Positions 1 to 10,200 of a DNA stretch of 48,497 nucleotides are shown here, piece after piece. The position numbers were made by a program, and so were the translations under genes. The DNA lies in the NCBI GenBank assembly GCA_900088475.1, contig FLMG01004242.1:103942-152438 (forward strand). Direction: 5' to 3'. This DNA comes from Hyphochytrium catenoides (taxonomy: Eukaryota > Sar > Hyphochytriomycetes > Hyphochytriales > Hyphochytriaceae). The stretch's first letter is position 1, and each line of letters opens with the position of its first letter. The notes under the pieces are model-generated. The model did no database searches, had not been told where the DNA came from, and saw nothing but the letters and a program-made list of their open reading frames with translations.

Positions 1-143
1 GCGGGTCGTCAAGAAGGGGTGAGGCACAGAGATCATAAATGCTCGCACGGCGATGAGGGGAGCCTTGATACGAACGGCGCCAGGTTCAAGAGCAGACAAT
101 TCTCAGAAGGGTTACACCATATGATATGAAGATGAAGTTAGGA

Positions 144-1729
144 TCAGAGGTAGGATGAACCATGCAGAAACAAGGGCATTACATTTTGAGGTACATCATA
201 CAGCTGCTCAGCCTCATCCAAGCGCTGGGAAAGGAAACGCCTGTTTGTAGGTGAGGAGACGGGATAGCAGTTAGTACAGCAGCCTTCCATCAACCCATAA
301 ATATAGTGCGAGGCCTCTTACCATGTATCCTGATAGTTTGGCGAGTGATCTGTCAACATGAATAGCTCTATGACAGGGATCAAGGGAAACAGAGTCCTGT
401 CAGGGCAAGTCATTCCCTCTATTGCTCATTTCTTCTAACCGCCCTGAGGCAGTGCAGCTTCGCATCGTGTTCTATTTCTGTTCTTCTTCTCCTACCTGTG
501 GACGCATAAACTCCGAGTATTACAGCTCTGCGAGTATACCAGCTGATGTTAGTCGATCTGTCTCCCGCGTGATGCCAAAGCTCATCCGCCAGCTTGCCCA
601 AGATCGTACTTGTGGACACGGCATTCTGAGGCATGGCACCAAGTGCCATGGCCTGGAGCAACCGTTCATATTAGAGCCATCATTGAAGTGCGGGAGCAGA
701 AAGGCGAACAGTTGACAGTTCATGGTAGCCATGCACATAGAGGAGCGAAGATCACAGAGAAGAGAGATCCACCTGAGGCCAGCTGGAAATGTAAGGAGTG
801 ATGCAAGAGAGTCTGGTCTTGATGCCGTGAAACAGGATATCCTTCGCTCTTTGGCCCTCAGGGTGCTCTTCCTGCATCTTTTGCAGCTCGCGCGCCATCT
901 TTTGGTTGGATCTCTCCATAAAGTAGTCCACCAGTTCAATCGCCCCGCGAGAGAACATTCCATGGGATACAGAAGGCAGACTGCCGAGATTTGGTAGAGA
1001 CAAAGTGGAGAGACAGTCCAGAGAGACCACTATTAGGATGACAAGCATAAGGATTCATTGAGAGGGAAAGAAAGAGCACATAGCTCGCTGTCTATGTAAA
1101 GAAGTCTTTCCGCCATAGACGTCACCGATAAGAGAGCTAAGAGCGGAAAATCTTAGCAGAACTTACCTTAGATCATTCGCTGCCGCCGTAAGCGCGTCCA
1201 CGGTCCACCTGTCGTAAAGTCACCATCGGATTGGGAGGAGTTAGCACCGTAGGCAATCAGAAGAGAGCCAAAGCCGGCGAGGTTTGCCGAGCGACGTTGA
1301 ACGAGGGACAGGAACTCGAGGGATCAGAAGAAAGAAGCAACAAGGAAACCTTGTGATTCTCGAATCCCTTTTGGAATAGACGACCTACCCTTTGTCATTA
1401 ACGTGCCGCAAGGCAGTATCAAGGATCTGGATCCTGGGATCGTCAACCATTCTCTCCGTGTCCTCAGTCCTCCTTCCCTCCTCATGATTATCAGCCTGTT
1501 GCCCTGTCTTCGGAAGAGAATCTGCATAGATCGGGTGGATCCTTCTGTGGAAATCCTTCTCAGAAAGAGACAGTTTGGGCTTGACTGGATTGCCGATGAT
1601 GGTGTTCGTAGTATAGCATTTCTGCTGCGAAGGAGGAAAGGGCGGAGAGGTGGCGATGGCACGACGTACGATAGGATTCTGAGTCCTCGTCAACCGAAGT
1701 GCGGTCCTGGATGACACAAAGCTTTTCAT
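144..1729 (-). CDS. COQ9: Ubiquinone biosynthesis protein COQ9, mitochondrial (6 exons)
   Basis: COQ9 is a lipid-binding TetR-fold protein of the mitochondrial coenzyme Q synthesis complex; in known systems it presents quinone intermediates to COQ7. Exons on the minus strand: 1729-1389, 1208-1167, 980-773, 652-496, 367-322, 240-144; phases join and give 296 aa. The N-terminus (MKSFVSSRTALRLTRTQ) is rich in Arg/Ser and lacks acids, as expected of a mitochondrial presequence. Family motifs follow in order: RIQILDTALRHV, GWTVDALTAAA, HGMFSRGAIELVDYF, ITPYISSWPQ, HHAGDRSTNISWYTRRA and the C-terminal LFMLTDHSPNYQDTW. An in-frame ATG at 1756 would add nine residues; the downstream ATG was preferred because it starts the presequence. 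The donor after exon 3 (GTGGAT) is weak. Nothing suggests a pseudogene. The product name is firm; the extreme C-terminus after LDEAEQLYDV is less certain. Confidence 0.93.
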
Positions 1730-2650
1730 CCTTGGAATCTCCAACTTATCTCTCACTTTCCCAACCTTCCGATGTGACTTTCAGCTTCGTTATCTTTATC
1801 GCAGCGCGTTCTTTGCTAATCAGGAGCTCGTTTCAGGCTAGCACTGCCGCGATCGGCGCCCCCGATGGCAGTAGCAAAGAAAAGCTCAGCCCAGTAAACA
1901 GAAGGATGGTCGAAGAGACAAGGTAAGGCAGGAAATGCCTCTGCAGGGCAAGGGATGGAAGGGTTGGGAGGAGAAGAAGCTCAGAAAGCATGAGAGGCAG
2001 CGGAGAAAGAGAAAGATCTCCTGTTCTGATGATGTTAGCAGAGGATCTTCCGTCCTTCTCAAGGGCGAACAACGGGCAGGGAGGAGGGCGAAGAGCAGAC
2101 GTCATTCTGAATCAAAGGCTATGTGAACCCGAATTACCTGAAGTACCATACCGGGGGTAATAGGGTTTCTAAGGTCTTATGGTATATGTACTAGCAGCTA
2201 CAACACCCATATTTTATGTCCTGACCCAAGTGGGTTCATAATGATGAAGCGACACACTACTGGCAGCCTTTCCTTTCCTTCCTAGCGCTGGAGATGGACT
2301 GTACATCTTCTGTTTGTTAGTCTTAGGCTGCAAAGCAACAGGCAGACAGCCGTCATAAAGCGCGACGCGAGCCAGCTGGTAGCAGAGTCAATAGGCTATA
2401 GAATCCAAGCTAGGTTGCGCTCAATCTGTCGCCTAAAGAAGGCCAAACATCGAGATCGTCCAAAGAGGCAGAAAGGGGTTAAGAAGTAGAGCACTTCTCT
2501 CATCCCAGTGTATATATTTGAGGTTTCTCATAGAGTGCAAGCGCTGAACCTGCCTCTGAGGCGGTTATTGGCTTAAGATAAGAGGGCACGAGGCACAATG
2601 ATGCTATTGACGAAGAAGAAGGAGAGTTCTGTTGGCCTGGGGTTCTCTAC
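1730..2650. other. Intergenic, 0.9 kb between COQ9 and GH18 genes
   Basis: This stretch lies upstream of COQ9 and downstream of the GH18 stop, both on the minus strand, so it should hold the GH18 3' UTR and the COQ9 promoter. The only open frame of note is a 90-codon minus-strand ORF (2105-1833) with a Leu/Pro-rich hydrophobic C-terminal half. It has no recognisable domain and no supporting splice or context signal, so it is not called a gene. No repeat or RNA gene was seen. Confidence 0.5.
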
Positions 2651-3592
2651 TTATTGTTCTGAGAGAAGAATTTTTGTGAACTCTAGATCTTTGTCACAGA
2701 CGTTGCTCACATTCTGCCGGTCACGTTGAAGAGACCAGAAAGAGACCATGCCCAGTCGCTTTTGCTTGGCAAACGCGGCAACTTTATGCGCGTCTTCAAG
2801 GCGAAAGATATTGTCTTGGACATCGTTAATGCCTAGCATGGGCGTCAGTCCTATAAGGTTCCAGGCCTTAGCGTCATCGAGGTTCTGCTGGGCTACTGAC
2901 GAAAAGAGTCCCTTAAGCTGTCCGTGGGTACTGGTAGCGCATTCTATGGCATAGTCCCCCATGGAGCGCTCGGTGAAGCTGGCACCGTAGTTCATCGCCA
3001 TTAGATTGACACCACGAAGTATCGTGTGAGCACGCAAAAAGATCCTGACAACTTCAAGACCATCCGACGTCAAACCAGAAGGCATGGCTGGCAGAGTTAG
3101 CCACACCTCGAGCTGAGGGTGGGAGGAGGTCTGAAGCCTCCGTACAGCCTCACTTAGTCTTTGTGTTGCCTCAACATCAGCAATAGATGCACCTTCTATG
3201 TCGAAATCTACCCGTGATACTGGATACACTTGAAGAATTCTTCTTAATTCGGCCTCTAGCAGCTCTACCGTTTTCAGCCTTTGATGCAAAGGCACTCCAG
3301 CCGCGCCGCCGAAGGAGATTGCTGCATTGCCACCTTTTGCCTGAATTGACTGTATGAGCTTATCGAACGGCATATAGCTACCTCCCGGACCCGACCCGGG
3401 CGTCGTGTCTATTACTCCTGCCCAGGCACCATAATTTTCGCGTGCTCCATTGCCTGCCACTATGAATGCAAGATTGAAATACAAGCATCCAATCTGGTCT
3501 ATGACGGCAAGGTAGTCAAAGGGAGGCCATAGTCCCACGTCTACATAGGGTGCGACGACATAATCGGGCCAATTTGGTCCCAAACCGCTCAT
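2651..3592 (-). CDS. Glycoside hydrolase family 18, bacterial chitinase-like
   Basis: The product is predicted to be a chitinase or related beta-N-acetylglucosaminidase of family GH18. The single 313-codon frame shows, in order: the first barrel strand APYVDVGLWPPFD, a FNLAFIVAG strand, ISFGGAAG (residues 92-99, the SxGG motif), the catalytic D-x-D-x-E as DFDIE (residues 129-133, acid/base Glu133), the NLMAMNYG strand, GLTPMLGIND, and a late FWSLQRD strand with the barrel-closing Trp. This pattern is that of the compact bacterial chitinases that follow a carbohydrate-binding module; here no such module is present. The gene has no intron, unlike most of its neighbours. The ATG at 3592 starts only 15 residues before the barrel, and no signal peptide is encoded. 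A 3' splice site (CCACAG) lies just upstream in frame, so a short 5' exon carrying a signal peptide is possible. Substrate is inferred from family only. Confidence 0.88.
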   Translation of the reverse strand: MSGLGPNWPDYVVAPYVDVGLWPPFDYLAVIDQIGCLYFNLAFIVAGNGARENYGAWAGVIDTTPGSGPGGSYMPFDKLIQSIQAKGGNAAISFGGAAGVPLHQRLKTVELLEAELRRILQVYPVSRVDFDIEGASIADVEATQRLSEAVRRLQTSSHPQLEVWLTLPAMPSGLTSDGLEVVRIFLRAHTILRGVNLMAMNYGASFTERSMGDYAIECATSTHGQLKGLFSSVAQQNLDDAKAWNLIGLTPMLGINDVQDNIFRLEDAHKVAAFAKQKRLGMVSFWSLQRDRQNVSNVCDKDLEFTKILLSEQ

Positions 3593-4287
3593 AACGCGGG
3601 TTGCCGAAGTGCAGGGGTCGACCAGCTGTGGGCTTCAACACTTCTACTGAGCCGGGATGCACTTTGCTTCCGTCGCAGCCCGTTGCATGACAGGAAGGAG
3701 CGAAGAAGAATGCGAAGATCCTTGTTTGTCTTCGCCAAAACGGCGATAAATCTAAAAAGAAGATCAGCAAAAGGAAGGAAACAAAGCTTCAGAAGGTCAG
3801 AACAGGATCGTAGAAGAATCAATCGTATAGATCAAACCTTTGATAATCTATTGAAAACGATAAATATGTCAGCTATCCGAATGAAACTTATAACCCATGA
3901 CCTTTGTTAGTATTGGCAGCAAACATTCATTGAAGTATTCTACTCCGTAAGTTTCTCCCAAAGAAGGTCGTTACAGACCCACACTCAGGTCTCAATAACC
4001 AGTGCACTCCTCCAAAAAATGAAGCTCTGAGCTCTCCGTTTCTCCATCGGCCGGCATCGGAAACTCATGGCGCAAAGCAACACAGAGATCGGAAGTGAGG
4101 GTAAAGTGAAAGAAGTAAAGACAGAGTAAGGGAGAGATGACTTCTGGCTCAAGAGGAACGGCCCATGAAAGGATTCTTCATGAAATATAGAGATCATTCT
4201 GGGCCAGATCCCCTAAGTTGAACGCTTTTGGAGATCTGAGCTGAGGTCCACCGCTTGATAGTCGTCCTTTGGGCTTTCTGGGAGGCA
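3593..4287. other. Divergent intergenic region (GH18 / IQ coiled-coil gene)
   Basis: About 0.7 kb separates the divergent starts of the GH18 gene (-) and the giant coiled-coil gene (+). It should contain both promoters and possibly a short 5' exon of the GH18 gene. Overlapping minus-strand frames between 3516 and 3822 look like chance reading of this DNA. No repeat, RNA gene or known regulatory motif was recognised. Confidence 0.45.
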
Positions 4288-7200
4288 ATGTCGTCTCCTT
4301 CGAAGGCTCTCTCCTCTTGGGAGAAGAGCTTGAATGACATTATTGACAAGACCAATCGCAACTTGAGCTCTATGAAGAGCTCAACAGGACCGATCTATAG
4401 CAGTGGCCACAGCTCCTACTCCTCTGCAGACAAAGAATTGAAACACTTCACACGTGACTTTTCGGACGTTAGAAGTAAGTTGTCGTTAGAGCGCTCATCA
4501 GATTCTCTTCCCAGGGCTTGGGAGGAGAAAGAGTCAAACAGTAGACAACCTAACCGCGCCAGCACTGATGGTGCTGACATACATTCAGATCGTGGCAACA
4601 GAGCCAGTCTTCCCTCCGATGTGCGGAAGGCAGTGATGAAGGTGAAGGATGAGCTTCAGCTGGAAATTGATTCTCGAACCTCCTCTCTGGATCAGAAGGT
4701 TGGAGCTCTACGCTCTCAGCTGTCTGACGTCATCAGAGACTACGGAGACCTCTTCAAGAAGGTAATGGCTTTCAACTGTCTCGACCTCTTCCCGTTCGGA
4801 CCTCTCTGTTCCTTACTTTGAGGTCCGCCTCTCACCATGGTGCTCTGCACTTCCCAATTCCATCTGTCCGGTTACTTTGAGTCCCACTGCTGCCTCAGTG
4901 AATTGCCAAACTGGTAATGTCTAGTCTGTTTTGCCGCTGCTAGGGTAGTCGGACACCTCTCCTCCAACGTACTTCTAAGCCTTCTGCAACTCGGCCTTGC
5001 AATGTCCCTTCTCCTTGGCACTTCCTTCATCTTGCTTCCCCACGCATAAATGTTCGCTCTGCTAGGTGAGGGTGACGGCCAATGCAGCAGATGTGCTAAA
5101 GGAAGACGTAGAGAGGCTTCGGAAGGGTGGTGACGGGAATGAGAAGACTTTGCGCGAGACAGTGGATACTATAGCGGAAGGTTACAGGAAGAGCACTAGA
5201 GTTCTTGAGGAGGTGAAGAGACAGCTGCAGCTCCATGAGGACAAACACACGGCAATTGAAGGGTTGAACCTGTAAGAGGAGCTTCATCTGTCGCCCTTCC
5301 TATCTTCAAACTCGCCCTTGCTACAGAAAGATTTTATGTAGCGATTAGCTTTGCCAATCTGTGCCTCTTCCTAACCTCCACGCGTTGCAATCTATTTATC
5401 ATCCCTTAGGAGCTCTAAGCTCGCCGAGCTCAATCGCCAGTCCTCAGAGTTCAGATCATTGATGGAGGACTCCCTGGCACCCCTTATTAGCCGCACTCAG
5501 AGATTGGAGAAGTGGCAGGTTGACTGCGAAAAGGATGTAGAAAATCGCAGCCAGCTCCTGGGGCAGAGAGCTGAAGCGCAAGCGCAAGCCATTGAGAAGG
5601 TAACGTCTTTTTCATTCCGATCGCGCTCTTTGAAACTTGTCTCTATCCTCTATCAATACCTTCCGCTATTTGCTCTCTTTATCCTTTGTTTTCCAACTTG
5701 TTTGGCTAATGGCAAACCCATTTCCTCTCATATAACCCTCCAGCTCCGAGCGGAAGCGCTCTCGCCTTTCGCAATCAAGAAGCTTATTGAGGAGGTGATC
5801 TCAGAGCGTTGCTCGCGGCTAGAAAATGAGGTCATGAAGAGAGCACTGGCTTCTGCTGAGGCCATTGAGAGAAGAATAGCAGACCGTCTTGCCCACCAAC
5901 AGAATATGATGGAGAAAAACATGGAGATGCAGAAGGGAGAGATATACGAAAGGTAAGTCCGAGAAAGAGAGGAGACTTCAGCAGAGACCATCATCCACAT
6001 GTGTACATAGAGCGAAAGCAAAGCAAAGTGCTGCCAAGTCGACGCCTTGAGCACCTTTACTGAGGCCATGTTCCTGTCCAGGGTGGCAGATCTCTCTCGG
6101 TCTGTCATAGATCTTCAAAAGAAGCAGGCGCAAGACGTGACCTCCCGGGCAGCCGACATAGACCAGGTACATACTCCTCCTCCCTGTCTATAGCCTCTTC
6201 CCTGTCATTGCGGCTCGTGTTCCTAGCTTTTTGGCTCTCTGTAATCCAGACCTTCTGCGTTCAATTTCTTGCTCCTACGCAGACCATCCTTATCTCTCAC
6301 CTTTCATTGAATCCTCCCCCTTATTCACTTCTTGGGGCTTCCCACATCTTCCTAAGATACACATCTTGACCATTCGAAATCGGTGCCCGATCTGTGTAAT
6401 CAGGGTCTCACAATCCCGCCTTCCTTCCCAATTGCTGACTGTCGCTTGCTCTTCCTTGTTTCTCTATAAGATCATGGATAAGCTGACGGTCCAGAGGCAA
6501 GAATTGCAGCGCAAACAACAGCAGCTGGAAACATCTCTCACCAATTTAGAGGCTAGCACTCAAGAGGAAAGGGAGATTGGGCAAAAAGCAGAAAGAAGCT
6601 TTCAGCAACTAGAAAGCAAGGTCAACTCCCTCTCCGTGGCTTTAGAGGGCAAAGGAGCGGACTGGGACAAGGTTAGGGCGACCCTCCGAGAGCTGGAGAA
6701 GCAGCACGAAGAACTAATGGAAGAAAGAGTAACACTGCGAAGTGCTATTAAGGAGAGAGCAGAGAGCACAGACTCTGGATTTCTGAGGGAGATGACTCTC
6801 TTCAGAGCCTCAACTAAAGAGGAGATAGATAGACTCTCCCGCACCATCTCTGCTCTAAAAGAGGCCACGCTCGAACAGCTCCAGAGTTATGAAGACAAGA
6901 ACAAGAGAGAACAAGAGAAGAGTACTAGAGAAACAGGAACAGCTTTGATGGAGCTGAAGACTGTGCTGGATAGAACATCCGCAGAGGTCAACGGTTTAAA
7001 AGCGCGAGCAGAGGCGGCAGAATCTTCAAAAGAGCTGGAGGTAGCACTAGCACTGACCGGTTTCCTTCCCTTATCTCTGCCTGAGAGTATAATGCCTATG
7101 TTATCTCTGCCTGAGAGTATAATGCCTATGTTTCTCCTCTTCGTTCTTCCTCTTTACACACTTCTGAAAGTTCACACCGCGATGTCAATCTTCAATAGCT

Positions 7201-10200
7201 CGCTTTAGGGACTTACTTTCTCTCGTCTCCAGCTTCACGCTCTACGACGGAAGTTAACTGCGGCGATGGAAGAATGGAAGAAAGCGGAGTCAAAGAGGCA
7301 GCACGCGGTTGCCGCCCATGAAGAGCTTAAAGAGGTGGGAGTGAATGGTAAAGTCAGTTCGTATCTTGTCTAGTCGGCTAAGTCGCTTGGCTGGTATCAG
7401 AAACTCACTGGAGAGACGCAGCGGTTGCTGGAAAGGTTCAGAGAAAAAGAAAAGGATGTAGAAGAAGAGAGGAAGGTTCTGACATCGCAATTGAGAGAAA
7501 AGGAGATGTCTCTCTCCGCACTGGAAACGAAGATGAGTTTCTCGACATCTCGGCTGGCGCAAGAGGAAGCTGTAACCTTACAACTCCAAAGTAAGATTAA
7601 AGAGCTCCGGGATCAGCTGACTCAGTCCAAGAGATCGGTAAGAAGGCACTTCTTCTCTCGCCTCCTCGTTTCTCGTTCTGTCTGATGGAAGAGGAAATCA
7701 ACACAAAGTTCTGCTCCTCTTTCTCACCATTATCTTAAATTGGTCCTTTCTAGCTGGAAGCGAGCGCAGAGGAGGGACGCTGCCAGCTTGCTACGGCTGA
7801 GAAGAAGCTACAGGAGAAGACGAACGAAGTTCTTCGTTTGACAATGGCGCTAGAGGAGCAAGAGAAAATAGTAAAAGGTTTAAGAGAGAAGGAGGCGTCC
7901 TTCCAAGAGAGAGAGAGAGAATTATGTCATTCTAAGGACAAGGAGCTTGCTCTTCTCCGAGAAGAGGCGGCAGACCTGGTAAGTACAACCTTAACCATAT
8001 TCTGGCATGAACTCAGGGTATCTTTTCCCCCTTCCACGTGGTTGCCAGGGCTTCGAATGATAGTACTCTCTGACTTCATCCGCTTACGTCGGTCTCTCTT
8101 CTTCTCCTCTCTTCATATCTACTTCAGATTGAGGAGATGGAACGCTCTCTAGAGGCGCAGCAAAAGAAGCTAGAGGGCGATAGGAGGAAAAAGGAGGAAG
8201 AAGTATATCGCTTGGAGCAATTGGTGCAAAGCTTACAGAAAGAGCTTTTAGAAGAGAAAAAGAAGGACAAGAACGATGAGATATCTACATCTCTTCCATC
8301 ATCTTCTTCCCTTCCAGCATCACTGCCTTCAATCGCCGCCCGTGCGCTGGAAGCTGAGCAACTGATGCAGTCTGAATGGAAGGAGCTGAGAGAAAGAGAG
8401 GTGAAGAAGGATGAGGAACTTAAAGAAAAGCAGGAGAAGGTTCAGGCTCTTGAGGAGGCAATTGCCAAGCTCACAGAAGATTTGAAGAGGATGAGAGATA
8501 AGTCCACAACTGACAGAGAGCAAAGCATTGGACGTGGCCCCAACGAAGAGGTAAAAACGGTGTTTTTCAGCCTTTTCTTGCGAGCAGGACGCACTGGCGT
8601 CTGCCGTTCTATTCTTCCTATTCTCACCAAGTCTCTCCAAGACCTCTAATACTGACCTTTGCATTGCCCCCGATCCGGTCAGGTACAATATCAGGCTCAG
8701 ATAGAGGCGCTTCAAAGAGAAAGAGAAGTTGAAAGGGAGAAGGGAGAGAAGAGAGAGAAGCACCTAGGGGAACAGCTCCGAAGATACTCAGCGAGCCTCT
8801 TGCAAGTTGAGAACAAACTTAGGCAGCTTGAGGCATCCGCTGGCCTCCTATTATCTACGGAAGAGGAGGAAAGCTGTAACAGTCTTGAAGAAGAGCTAGG
8901 TGATGAAGAGAAACACAAGCTGTCTCCTCTTCTTCAACGCCTGGATTCTCTACAAAAAGCCATATCAGAGCAGAAGGCGAGACAAGGTGAGCCCCTATAA
9001 CGTGGCCATAGACTTCTCCCATAGTTCTATCTCGCAGCTCCGCTTACCTCCCTCTTCATCGCTTTGCCCAGATGAACAGCTAACAGCTTTCTCAAGTCAG
9101 CTCGGTCAGTTTAGAGACTCGGGTCGTACTCTGACCCCTGGACAAGAAGGACTTACCACTGTCAATCCGGAAGCCCTTCGAAAGGAGTTGGAGACATTAT
9201 TATCTGCCAAAGAGCGACTAGAGCAAGAGAGGGATACTCTTTCTTTCGCATTGCAGAGATTGAATGAAGAAAGAGATTCTCTTGCTCTTTCTAAGGAACA
9301 TTTGGAAAGAACCCTTGCTGTGAAGGATACAACTCCTGCAGGTCTGCGAAGAGCAGGAGCTACACAGCTGGCAGAGAGACTGAAGCTTCTTCAAAAGACT
9401 ATGGGTTCTCTCTCAACTGTCCGCTTGCCATCTGACACAGGTACCTCAATAGCGACATGCCTCCTCCATTTATTCTTATCAGGGCCTTCATATTGCTTAC
9501 CTCGAATGCCAAATGCCGTGGACTTCCTCTAAGACATTTCTCTCACTGATACCATCTTGGCTCCTCTGGTTGTATCTCCGTATTAGGCCACTTAGAGACG
9601 CCTATAGCCGTAAGCAGGTTTGAGTCTCTTGGCAGTCAAGCTCAGAAGATCTTTTCTCTACTGTCACGGACCGTGGGACTGCTATCCGATCTAGAGAAAG
9701 TGGAAGAGATCAGCAGTAAGGCCGCGGAGGCGCTGAGAGAAAGTGAGAGCAGGGCGAAAATGAAGCACTCAGAGGCTGAGCAAAGACTGGCTTCCGCGAG
9801 AACCGAACTGGAAAATGCAGAGGAGGCTCGTAAGTCACTCATTGCCCAGTATAGGAACATGGAAGCTGAGCTGGAAGAACGATGCAGCTCTCTGAAAGAT
9901 GAGGTGGCAGCTGTGCAGGAAAGACATAACAAGGGCACGGAAGAAGAGGTTTCTTTGGCGAAGTATGTGCAGGAAGTCCACCGCCAGCTCGATGAAGCGA
10001 GGATTGCCCATCTCACCGTCTCTCAACAGCTCTCTGCAATTCCTCTTTTATCGGCCATTGCCCAAGAGAGAGCAAGGGCGCTGTCTGAAATGGAACAAAG
10101 GGTGAAAGACAGTGACGAGAGAGTAAAGGCCGCCGATATGAGTGCAGTAGAGGCATTAATAGGTGTACATGGCATCGTGGAGCCAGCTCTGGCCAGCGAC

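Noticed and set aside
520-963. 147-codon minus-strand frame overlapping COQ9 exons
   Set aside because: It reads COQ9 exons 3 and 4 in the wrong frame and runs through an intron.
1833-2105. 90-codon minus-strand hydrophobic ORF
   Set aside because: There is no domain, no splice context and strong Leu/Pro bias from CT-rich DNA.
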